From the NCBI GenBank assembly GCA_018224415.1, contig JAGTUZ010000040.1:1-6154 (forward strand): a stretch of 6,154 nt of DNA, given 5' to 3'. Both the position numbers and the translations under genes were made by a program. The notes under the pieces were generated by a model. The model searched no databases. It had not been told where the DNA came from and saw only the letters and a program-made list of their open reading frames with translations. The DNA comes from Bacteroidota bacterium (GTDB taxonomy: Bacteria > Bacteroidota > Ignavibacteria > SZUA-365). Positions 1 to 6,154 of the stretch are shown here, one piece after another; the stretch's first letter is position 1; every line of letters starts with the position of its first letter.

Positions 1-5
1 GATGA

Positions 6-40
6 ACCTGCGTGATGTTACACCTCGCAGGTGACACATC
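6..40. repeat. Overlapping imperfect inverted repeats at the left edge
   Basis: Two alternative hairpins overlap here. One pairs ACCTGCG (6-12) with CGCAGGT (26-32), 7 bp with a 13-nt loop. The other pairs 14-25 with 29-40: GATGT and CACCT match AGGTG and ACATC around two mismatches, with a 3-nt loop. There is no T-run directly after either arm, so it is not a standard terminator. It could be an operator, an mRNA structure from a gene to the left of the window, or chance. No coding sequence is supported in 1-61. Confidence 0.3.
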
Positions 41-61
41 GCCGCGCGGATCGTTCCCTGC

Positions 62-91
62 AAAAAAAGACGGGCTTCATTACGAAGCCCG
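62..91 (-). terminator. Rho-independent terminator of the P5C dehydrogenase gene
   Basis: Read on the minus strand, an 8-bp perfect GC-rich stem (71-78 paired with 84-91) with a 5-nt loop (79-83) is followed two bases later by seven consecutive T residues (the A-run at 62-68 on the plus strand). This is the classic intrinsic terminator layout. It starts 62 nt past the stop codon of the minus-strand gene ending at 154, so it most likely ends that transcript. On the plus strand no T-tract follows the stem, so it is directional. Confidence 0.9.
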
Positions 92-101
92 CCAAAATTT
101 C

Positions 102-128
102 AATCTGCTTAATCTGTGTAATCTGTGG
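102..128. repeat. Three tandem copies of a 9-nt unit in the 3' UTR
   Basis: AATCTGCTT (102-110), AATCTGTGT (111-119) and AATCTGTGG (120-128) follow each other without a gap. The block lies between the stop codon at 154 and the terminator at 62-91, so it would be transcribed as part of the 3' UTR of the minus-strand gene. It is AT-richer than its surroundings. From memory, similar ATCTGTG doublets are scattered between genes of many environmental bacteria, but I cannot verify that here and no function is evident. Confidence 0.7.
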
Positions 129-153
129 TAACTCTTCAGGGATAACGCAAGAT

Positions 154-1785
<1,632 letters not shown>

Positions 1786-1790
1786 GAACA

Positions 1791-1795
1791 CTCCT
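1791..1795 (-). promoter_or_regulatory. Ribosome binding site of pruA
   Basis: On the minus strand, AGGAG is followed by a 5-nt spacer (TGTTC) and then ATG at 1785. This is near-ideal Shine-Dalgarno spacing. It decides the start: the GTG at 1791-1789 begins with the last G of this motif and cannot be the initiation codon served by it. Confidence 0.8.
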
Positions 1796-1855
1796 GCGAT
1801 TCGTGTATCGGGATGACGTTACTGTCAGTTCTTCACCCGCACTCCGTTTGTTCCC

Positions 1856-1880
1856 CGGCGGCGCATACAGCATACCGCCG
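1856..1880. other. Inverted repeat in the pruA leader
   Basis: CGGCGG (1856-1861) and CCGCCG (1875-1880) form a 6-bp perfect stem with a 13-nt loop. If transcription starts just downstream of the putative promoter at 1885-1914, it would sit within the first 25 or so nt of the pruA mRNA. It could be a leader hairpin or part of a regulator site. No T-run follows it, so it is not an attenuator of the usual kind. In GC-rich DNA a stem of this size can arise by chance. Confidence 0.25.
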
Positions 1881-1884
1881 ACTC

Positions 1885-1914
1885 CAAAATTACCAATCCC
1901 GGCGGTCAGTTAAA
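1885..1914 (-). promoter_or_regulatory. Putative Bacteroidota-type promoter for pruA
   Basis: On the minus strand TAATTTTG (1892-1885) matches the TAnnTTTG -7 consensus of Bacteroidota exactly. Nineteen bases upstream lies TTT (1914-1912), a partial match to the TTG -33 element. The start site would fall near 1878, giving a 5' UTR of about 90 nt before ATG at 1785. The call depends on the host being in the Bacteroidota or a close relative, which the sorting domain of the right-hand gene suggests. A single 6-base match in an AT-richer patch can be chance. Confidence 0.4.
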
Positions 1915-2001
1915 AATCTGGGCTCCCCGCGATTCGCGGCAACCCAAAAATCCAATCGTGAACATCCGGCATTTCCGTCGGATCCGGCCCGCCACGCCGT
2001 A

Positions 2002-2039
2002 GCTCAACGAAGTGGAGCGAACGCGGGTGTTCCCCGTTC
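2002..2039. repeat. Two adjacent short hairpins, possible dispersed intergenic element
   Basis: GCTC (2002-2005) pairs with GAGC (2015-2018). Directly after it, GAACG and GGG (2019-2027) pair with CCCCGTTC (2032-2039) around one bulged C, giving 8 bp with a 4-nt loop. The text CTCAACGAAGTGGAGC resembles dispersed intergenic elements I have seen in environmental genomes, but I cannot check copy number here. The first hairpin mimics a tRNA D-arm, yet no acceptor or T-arm fits. Confidence 0.3.
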
Positions 2040-2089
2040 CGAACGCAACCATCCGGATCGAGAAGAAAAAATGACAAAAACATCGCGAA

Positions 2090-2130
2090 CTCTTGCGCAG
2101 CGTATTTTTTTTTTACATTCCCAGCAAGAG
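2090..2130. repeat. T10 homopolymer inside a 7-bp inverted repeat
   Basis: CTCTTGC (2090-2096) and GCAAGAG (2124-2130) are perfect reverse complements, and the 27-nt interior contains ten consecutive T (2105-2114). The T-run lies in the loop, not after the stem, so this is not a standard terminator. Long homopolymers are prone to slippage. In a spacer between divergent genes, length change could alter promoter geometry, but no promoter elements are clearly placed around it. Confidence 0.55.
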
Positions 2131-2152
2131 AGCTTATTTCGCTGACATACCA

Positions 2153-2208
2153 GAGGTGCTGCCTCCTGCCGTCCATGTTCCGCAGACAGGACCGGGAGAA
2201 AGCACCTC
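2153..2208. other. 56-nt hairpin with perfect 8-bp closing stem; candidate structured RNA or operator
   Basis: GAGGTGCT (2153-2160) is the exact reverse complement of AGCACCTC (2201-2208). Inside, TCCTG (2164-2168) can pair with CAGGA (2187-2191), leaving an 18-nt apical loop. The nested stems give a compact rod. There is no T-run after the right arm and no match to an RNA family I know. It could be part of a small RNA, a processed leader or a binding site. Confidence 0.4.
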
Positions 2209-2472
2209 ATGGATGTTGGCTTGGTCAAGTGAATCAGAGACGAGGTGAAGGATGGAGAAACGGGATAGCGCTTGATGCGCATAGGGCCGTGGAGGAGGGG
2301 TCTCCTGATGAGCAGTCATGCTCGGTCAACCGTAACAACCTGACGATCTTGAATGGACCGGGTTCCAGCCCATCTATGCGCACAGCATGGACAATGGACG
2401 GTACCATGCGTCCGCACACCAAATAACAACCGACCTCACGGACCTGATTTCCGGCAAAGAAAGACCAGGTGC

Positions 2473-2504
2473 CGCAAGGCCGGCTTTGCGAGTCAGTGCG
2501 ACTC
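2473..2504 (+). other. Two tandem hairpins just upstream of the large gene
   Basis: The first hairpin pairs 2473-2479 with 2484-2490 (7 bp including one G-T) around a CCGG loop. The second pairs GAGTC (2490-2494) with GACTC (2500-2504) around a 5-nt loop. They share base 2490, so they may be alternatives, and lie 12 nt before the Shine-Dalgarno of the large gene. If transcription starts further upstream they would structure the leader next to the ribosome site. If it starts at the TATAAT at 2510 they are DNA-only palindromes overlapping the -35 box. Confidence 0.35.
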
Positions 2505-2515
2505 AAACCTATAAT
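2486..2515 (+). promoter_or_regulatory. Possible promoter overlapping the start region of the large gene
   Basis: TTGCGA (2486-2491, 4 of 6 to TTGACA) is followed after 18 nt by a perfect TATAAT (2510-2515). TATAATTG also matches the Bacteroidota TAnnTTTG element at all but one fixed base. The start site would fall near 2522, after the ribosome site at 2517-2520, leaving only about 5 nt before ATG 2527. The promoter therefore makes sense mainly if translation begins at ATG 2617 or if the mRNA is nearly leaderless. The match may be chance. Confidence 0.3.
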
Positions 2516-2516
2516 T

Positions 2517-2520
2517 GGAG
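2517..2520 (+). promoter_or_regulatory. Ribosome binding site of the large gene
   Basis: GGAG at 2517-2520 lies 6 nt before ATG 2527, good Shine-Dalgarno spacing. It is the main reason to prefer 2527 over the TTG at 2515, which overlaps the motif, and over ATG 2617, which has no purine-rich site at the right distance (the nearest, GAGGTGAG, ends about 18 nt upstream). Confidence 0.55.
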
Positions 2521-2526
2521 ATTTCC

Positions 2527-5500
2527 ATGCAAAACGCAAGGACTTCCGAAAGATTCTCCCTCTCGGAGAACAGCCGTCGGTGGCTTCGCCGCGAGGTGAG
2601 TGCCGGCCGCAACCGAATGCCATTCGTGCGCACCATCACCATCGCATGGTTGGTACTAGCGGTATGTATCCCCTTCGTGCTTCACGCCCAGACCGAGTAC
2701 ATCACCCGCTACGTCACGCTTGGAGAGGGGGACCAGCAGAAACCCGCCGTCGCCCTTCCGGCCAATGACCAGTACACCGTGGTGGTTTGGGAGGATTATC
2801 GCAACGGGCAGGCGGACATCTACGCACAGAAAATCGAAAACGGCACGGGTCTCGCCCTCTGGGATCCGATCGACGGCGTCCCGGTCTGCACGGAAATCGG
2901 CACACAGCGCAATCCGCGCGCGGCTTTCGATTCGCTGGGCGGTGTGATCATCGTCTGGGAGGATTATCGCGACCGGCATCCGTCGGCCATTCTCGATTCG
3001 ACGGTGATGGATATCTACGCGCATCGGCTCGAACTCGGCAACGGCGCTTACGACCCCAACTGGAGCACGACATCCGACGGCGTTCCGGTGTGCGTCCGTA
3101 CGGGCGCCAAGGCGCAGGGGCCGGTGATCGTCGGCTCGACCAACGGTGCGTACATCGCATGGACCGACTATCGCAATTCGGCCGGGTATCCGGGCTACCG
3201 CAATCGCGACGTCTACGTGCAGTACCTGCTTTCGGCCACCGGGAGCTTCCCCGCCGGGTACAACTGGACGGCGAACGGCATCGTCGCGCATCAACCGAAT
3301 CCCTGTTCAGCCATGGGCGATTCCTGCAACCAGCAGAATCCGGACATCACGCTTGATTACGCCATCCGCACACTCCTGCAGGGCTATGGCGCGATCGTGG
3401 CGTATGAGGACGATCGTGCGGACGAATGGCAGATCTTCGCCGATGACATCGGAGCGGACGGCAGCAATCTCTGGGGCTTCGATCTCCATGTCGCCCCGAA
3501 CGTGGGCGGTGCGGCCGGTGGCGGCAATCAACTCGATCCGCGCATCGCATCCACCGGCTTGCCGGGAGATCCGAACCTGGGCGCGGTGGTGACCTGGCGA
3601 GACGAACGGAATTGGTTGAATGCGAAATCGGACATCTATGCGAAGCGGGTGACGCATCTCGGCACGCCGCTCTGGGCCACGACCGGACTCGCCCTGTGCA
3701 CGGCCCTCGAAGAGCAGCGCCGGCAGCGCATCGCCGTGAAGGATTACCGCGCGATGATCGTCTGGGAGGACCTCCGTGATTCTCTCACAAACGACATCGA
3801 CGTCTACGGCAATGCGATCGACGTGCGCTACGGCATACCAACATGGTTTGCGTCGACGGCACGCATGCTCAGCAATGCCGGACACGCCCAGCGATACCCC
3901 GAGGTCGATATCACCAACCAGATCCTGGTTGCGTGGGAGGACTGGCGGGAATACCCCGAGGCGGATGTGTACGGCCATGCGCTGCAGATCGGCGATCCGA
4001 CGGTCTTCCGCTGGCCGGGCGACGGTCAGCCGATCGCGCGGGCCAAGCATGACCAGACCGTGCCGCGCGTGGCGGGTGATGTCGTGGTCTGGCAGGACGC
4101 GCGTCGCGCGCCGGTGTCGGCACTGCAACCCGACCAGCGTGCGGATGACAATATCTACGCGCAGAAGTTGGGTGACGAATGCGACCTGCCGACGGAGATG
4201 CACTGGAAGGAGGAGTTCGTCAAGTGGACCTGGGGCACGGACATGTCACAGCACCGTTTCGTGGTCGACTCGCTCGGCAGCAGCTACGCGGTGTGGATAG
4301 AGAACCGTCCATGGGACGGCGGCACCGACGCGGTGTACGCGCAGAAACTCGACCGCGACGGCGTGCCGAAGTGGTTCAACAATGGCGTGATGATAAGCCA
4401 GCCCGGCGCGAACTGTTCGCAGCCCGATGTCTGCGTCGACGGGGAGGAAGGCGCGTTCGTCACTTGGGTGGTAGATGGTAATCAGGTGATGCTGGCGCAT
4501 CTCGACATGCTCGGCAGTGTCCGGGCGAGCGTGCAGGATTTCCCCGGTGGTGATGGACCACGGATTGTCGAGGACGACGGCGGCGGTGTCATCCTGGGAT
4601 ACAACAACCCGAACGTCGGCATCGAACTGCGGCACTACGACCGGATGCTGAATCCGGTGGCATCGCAGACCGAAAACTCTTTTCCCGGTCCGTACCTCGG
4701 CGTGAAGCTCAGCAAGACACGTCGCGGTGGGACGTGGTTTGTCTGGCATGACGGATCCCAGATAATTTATGGTTCCGGTTGGGACGGGAGCTGGAATGCA
4801 CCTCTCCCGATCGCATCGATGTCACAGGTCTACGGGCAACCGAATTGGTCCTCGGTTACCGGGGAGATCGATATCGATACGGATCTGACACCATACTATA
4901 ACGGGACATGGCACAATGACCCGGTGTACCAGTACGACGCGGTTGTCTCTGCCATCGTGAATGTTGCCGGTGCGGCGGATGATATCGTTGTAGCGAGGTT
5001 ATTCAAAATTCCACCATTTCAAGCAATGTTCGACGCCGGTTGGGACATTTCACGAAACCAGTTCCCAAGAAGCAATCCCGTCGGCCTCAATCAGGCAGCA
5101 TCGCAACCCGCGATTGCCGCGGACAGCATGGCCACGGTTCAAGGAATACCACCACTGGCTCCAGAACAGCTTGGCGGGGCGATTGTCGCCTGGACGAATC
5201 AGTACACTGACGCGGCGAGTGGACAACGGTACTCCTGCGTGTATACCGAGAGGGTGGCCTGGGAGCCGGTGCCGAATGCACAGGGGCAACCATACTACAT
5301 CCCTTATGTCCATTTCGGTTGGGACCAGGAACCCCTGCTCGACCACACCCTGACCGTGACACCCACCCCCGACATCGCCACGGTGTTCAACCAGGATATC
5401 GACTACCAGGTCTACTCGCCACCGAATCCGCCGATCACGCCACGCTACGGCATCGTGACCTGGAAATCCGACCGCTCGCTTGGCTGCACGGGTCCCTACG

Positions 5501-6084
5501 CTGTGCGCGCGCAGCATCTCGATTACACCGTCCCGAACGCGCCGCCGGGCAGCCAGCCGAAGCACTGGGGCACACTCGGAAAGGACGTGGCGCCGCTGCT
5601 GGGCAATCTCTTCCAGAGCGACCCCATCGCGAAAACGCCGTGGCCGGAGAGTATCGTGTCCGCTCCGAACTCCATCCCCGTGATGTGGATCGACGATCGT
5701 TCGGGTGACAACTGCCTTGTGCAGACCCGCCTCTTCGATGAAAACAGCACAATCAACTGGAACAAGAACGCGGTGCCCAGGCGGTCGGAGCCGACGTCCC
5801 GGCCATTGTCCTTTGTGAACGCCTACCCACATCCGGTTTCGCTTTCACTCCATCGCAATGTGTCGGTGACCTTCGAAGCAGCCGAAACAGGAACGGTACG
5901 CATCATGCTCTATGACGCGATCGGCCGCGCAGCCGCGCTGCCGCGCGAAGTGCAGGCCATGCAAGGCCTCAACAGCACAGCCATCGACCTGTCCGGCGCG
6001 TTGCGGCTCGTGCCCGGCATGTACGTTTGCGCCATCCAGGGCGCCGACGCGACCATCACGCGACCGATGATTTTCGTTCGCTGA
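2527..6084 (+). CDS. Large exported repeat protein with probable beta-propeller blades and a C-terminal T9SS type A sorting domain
   Basis: The product (1185 residues) is probably secreted or anchored at the cell surface; its ligand or activity is unknown. Residues 36-54 are a hydrophobic signal core ending L-H-A before Gln55, a good signal peptidase I site. From about 85 to 607, nine units carry [VIA]-[WY]-x-[DE]-x-R followed by D-[IV]-Y or a close variant (W88, W144, W212, Y293, W357, W413, W470, W522, W590), spaced 52-81 residues. Weaker copies follow near W647, Y692, W740, W889, W979 and W1054. This periodicity fits four-stranded propeller blades, perhaps two propellers; that is inference. 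Residues about 1096-1185 form the sorting domain: AYPHP where YPNP is usual, LYDAIGR at 1128-1134, DLS at 1154-1156, PGMY at 1163-1166 and a basic end. T9SS removes this domain during export. The start at 2527 has the ribosome site, but gives an unusually long 35-residue N-region; ATG 2617 would give a normal signal peptide. No catalytic motif is recognised. Confidence 0.85.
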   Translation: MQNARTSERFSLSENSRRWLRREVSAGRNRMPFVRTITIAWLVLAVCIPFVLHAQTEYITRYVTLGEGDQQKPAVALPANDQYTVVVWEDYRNGQADIYAQKIENGTGLALWDPIDGVPVCTEIGTQRNPRAAFDSLGGVIIVWEDYRDRHPSAILDSTVMDIYAHRLELGNGAYDPNWSTTSDGVPVCVRTGAKAQGPVIVGSTNGAYIAWTDYRNSAGYPGYRNRDVYVQYLLSATGSFPAGYNWTANGIVAHQPNPCSAMGDSCNQQNPDITLDYAIRTLLQGYGAIVAYEDDRADEWQIFADDIGADGSNLWGFDLHVAPNVGGAAGGGNQLDPRIASTGLPGDPNLGAVVTWRDERNWLNAKSDIYAKRVTHLGTPLWATTGLALCTALEEQRRQRIAVKDYRAMIVWEDLRDSLTNDIDVYGNAIDVRYGIPTWFASTARMLSNAGHAQRYPEVDITNQILVAWEDWREYPEADVYGHALQIGDPTVFRWPGDGQPIARAKHDQTVPRVAGDVVVWQDARRAPVSALQPDQRADDNIYAQKLGDECDLPTEMHWKEEFVKWTWGTDMSQHRFVVDSLGSSYAVWIENRPWDGGTDAVYAQKLDRDGVPKWFNNGVMISQPGANCSQPDVCVDGEEGAFVTWVVDGNQVMLAHLDMLGSVRASVQDFPGGDGPRIVEDDGGGVILGYNNPNVGIELRHYDRMLNPVASQTENSFPGPYLGVKLSKTRRGGTWFVWHDGSQIIYGSGWDGSWNAPLPIASMSQVYGQPNWSSVTGEIDIDTDLTPYYNGTWHNDPVYQYDAVVSAIVNVAGAADDIVVARLFKIPPFQAMFDAGWDISRNQFPRSNPVGLNQAASQPAIAADSMATVQGIPPLAPEQLGGAIVAWTNQYTDAASGQRYSCVYTERVAWEPVPNAQGQPYYIPYVHFGWDQEPLLDHTLTVTPTPDIATVFNQDIDYQVYSPPNPPITPRYGIVTWKSDRSLGCTGPYAVRAQHLDYTVPNAPPGSQPKHWGTLGKDVAPLLGNLFQSDPIAKTPWPESIVSAPNSIPVMWIDDRSGDNCLVQTRLFDENSTINWNKNAVPRRSEPTSRPLSFVNAYPHPVSLSLHRNVSVTFEAAETGTVRIMLYDAIGRAAALPREVQAMQGLNSTAIDLSGALRLVPGMYVCAIQGADATITRPMIFVR
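2617..2688 (+). other. Signal peptide segment of the large protein
   Basis: Residues 31-54: Met31, one Arg at 35, then a hydrophobic core of about 17 residues containing Ile, Leu, Val, Ala and Trp, ending L52-H53-A54 before Q55. Residues -3 and -1 are Leu and Ala, acceptable for signal peptidase I. Cys47 lies within the core but is preceded by L-A-V, lacking the small residue expected before a lipobox cysteine, so a lipoprotein is unlikely. Sec export is the expected first step for a T9SS substrate. Confidence 0.75.
2779..4347 (+). repeat. Region of nine W-x-D-x-R / D-I-Y repeat units
   Basis: Protein residues 85-607. The core of each unit is a hydrophobic beta strand ending in Trp, then an acidic-x-Arg turn, a variable loop of 4-22 residues, and a second strand starting D-I-Y or D-V-Y with A-Q or similar. 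Units 1 and 2 share an identical 15-nt core, TGGGAGGATTATCGC (2788-2802 and 2956-2970), a trace of internal duplication; other units have diverged. Loops differ greatly, e.g. 4 residues in unit 1 and 13 in units 2 and 8. Recurrent G-V-P-V-C and P-x-W segments lie between units. Confidence 0.75.
5812..6081 (+). other. T9SS type A C-terminal sorting domain
   Basis: Residues 1096-1185. The segment follows a Pro/Arg/Ser-rich linker and shows the usual order: a Y-P-x-P turn (1100-1103), a strand with VSVTFE, the highly conserved L-Y-D-x-x-G-R turn (1128-1134), an I-D-L-S segment (1153-1156), P-G-M-Y (1163-1166) and a last hydrophobic strand ending V-R. This fold directs proteins through the type IX system to the cell surface. 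The Asn of the usual Y-P-N-P is His here, and Cys1168 is uncommon in these domains. Confidence 0.85.
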
Positions 6085-6100
6085 TCGCTTGACAGCGCAG

Positions 6101-6141
6101 CCCGCCGGGAGATTCCGGTCTCCCGGCGGGTCATTGAATTT
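6101..6141 (+). terminator. Terminator hairpin after the large gene
   Basis: A perfect 12-bp stem (6101-6112 with 6119-6130) with a 6-nt loop starts 16 nt after the stop codon at 6082-6084. The following bases, TCATTGAATTT, are only moderately T-rich, so the U-tract is weak. The very stable stem still makes termination or 3'-end protection likely. The minus strand has no T-tract after the stem, supporting a plus-strand role. Nothing further is seen to the window end at 6154. Confidence 0.75.
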
Positions 6142-6154
6142 CCTGATGCGCAAA

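Larger units (their letters stand above)
1786..2526. other. 741-nt spacer between divergent genes, no supported coding sequence
   Basis: This stretch separates the two gene starts. Open frames inside it (up to about 130 codons) overlap each other on both strands, have compositionally odd translations with runs of Ser, Arg and Pro, and lack convincing ribosome sites. I therefore do not call a gene. It holds the pruA leader and putative promoter at its left end, a palindrome CCGCGATTCGCGG (1927-1939), two adjacent hairpins (2002-2039), a T10 run inside an inverted repeat (2090-2130), a long hairpin (2153-2208) and several weaker stems: 2268-2280, 2293-2306, 2310-2323 and 2385-2409. Its base composition is more mixed than that of the genes. 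It may carry regulatory sites, an unrecognised small RNA, or remnants of lost genes. Confidence 0.6.

Noticed and set aside
1999..2045. D-arm-like GTAGCTC...GAGC suggesting a tRNA
   Set aside because: No 7-bp acceptor stem, anticodon arm or TTCGA T-arm can be placed at the required distances.
2305..2323. CTGATGAG followed by a short stem, resembling a hammerhead ribozyme core
   Set aside because: The stem (2310-2314 with 2319-2323) is followed by GGTCAA, not the required GAAA, and no cleavage-site helix closes the structure.
2442..2456. ACCTGATTTCCGG, similar to the 3' motif of the TPP riboswitch
   Set aside because: The partner CTGAGA motif is absent upstream, the pairing elements are missing, and the downstream gene has no link to thiamin.
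1910..2623. Small open frames in the spacer (minus 1910-2176, 2004-2282 and 2234-2623; plus 2175-2426)
   Set aside because: They overlap each other, lack plausible ribosome sites, and one runs into the large gene's coding start. Translations show no family resemblance.
2569..2688. SRRWLR (residues 15-20 of the large protein) as a twin-arginine signal
   Set aside because: In Tat signals the hydrophobic core follows the motif almost directly; here about 15 residues including further Arg separate them. T9SS cargo normally uses Sec.
2656..5832. Long minus-strand open frames opposite the large gene (2656-3294, 3307-4203, 5050-5832)
   Set aside because: Their translations are Arg/His/Val-rich low-quality sequence without domains, and the plus strand encodes a coherent repeat protein with signal peptide and sorting domain. 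They are by-products of high GC3.

Overview
The window holds two intact protein genes, transcribed away from each other across a 741-nt spacer. The DNA is GC-rich with strongly GC-biased third codon positions. The best lineage clue is the C-terminal type IX secretion (T9SS) sorting domain on the right-hand gene. T9SS is essentially confined to Bacteroidota and relatives (Ignavibacteriota, Kapabacteria, Rhodothermota-like groups). A match to the Bacteroidota-type -7 promoter element upstream of the left gene agrees with this. The high GC argues against the classic AT-rich Bacteroidota and suggests a higher-GC branch; I cannot name the genus.

Left part (1-1785): a short non-coding edge with an imperfect inverted repeat, then a textbook intrinsic terminator (62-91) reading leftward, and a three-copy 9-nt tandem repeat (102-128) in the 3' UTR. 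Next is a complete minus-strand gene (154-1785) for an ALDH4-type delta-1-pyrroline-5-carboxylate dehydrogenase (L-glutamate gamma-semialdehyde dehydrogenase), the second enzyme of proline catabolism. It appears monocistronic, with its own ribosome binding site and a putative promoter.

Middle (1786-2526): a non-coding spacer without convincing small genes but with several inverted repeats, a T10 run inside an inverted repeat, a 56-nt hairpin closed by a perfect 8-bp stem, and two tandem hairpins just before the right-hand gene. None matches an RNA family I recognise.

Right part (2527-6084): one large gene for an exported protein of 1185 residues. It has a signal peptide, at least nine clear copies of a W-x-D-x-R ... 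D-I/V-Y beta-strand repeat (probable beta-propeller blades), a more divergent second half, and a C-terminal T9SS type A sorting domain. A strong 12-bp hairpin (6101-6130) closes the transcript. The two genes have no evident functional link: one is central metabolism, the other a surface or secreted protein of unknown ligand. I found no mobile element, CRISPR array, tRNA or rRNA, and no clear previously undescribed system. The most open questions are the spacer and the role of the repeat protein.
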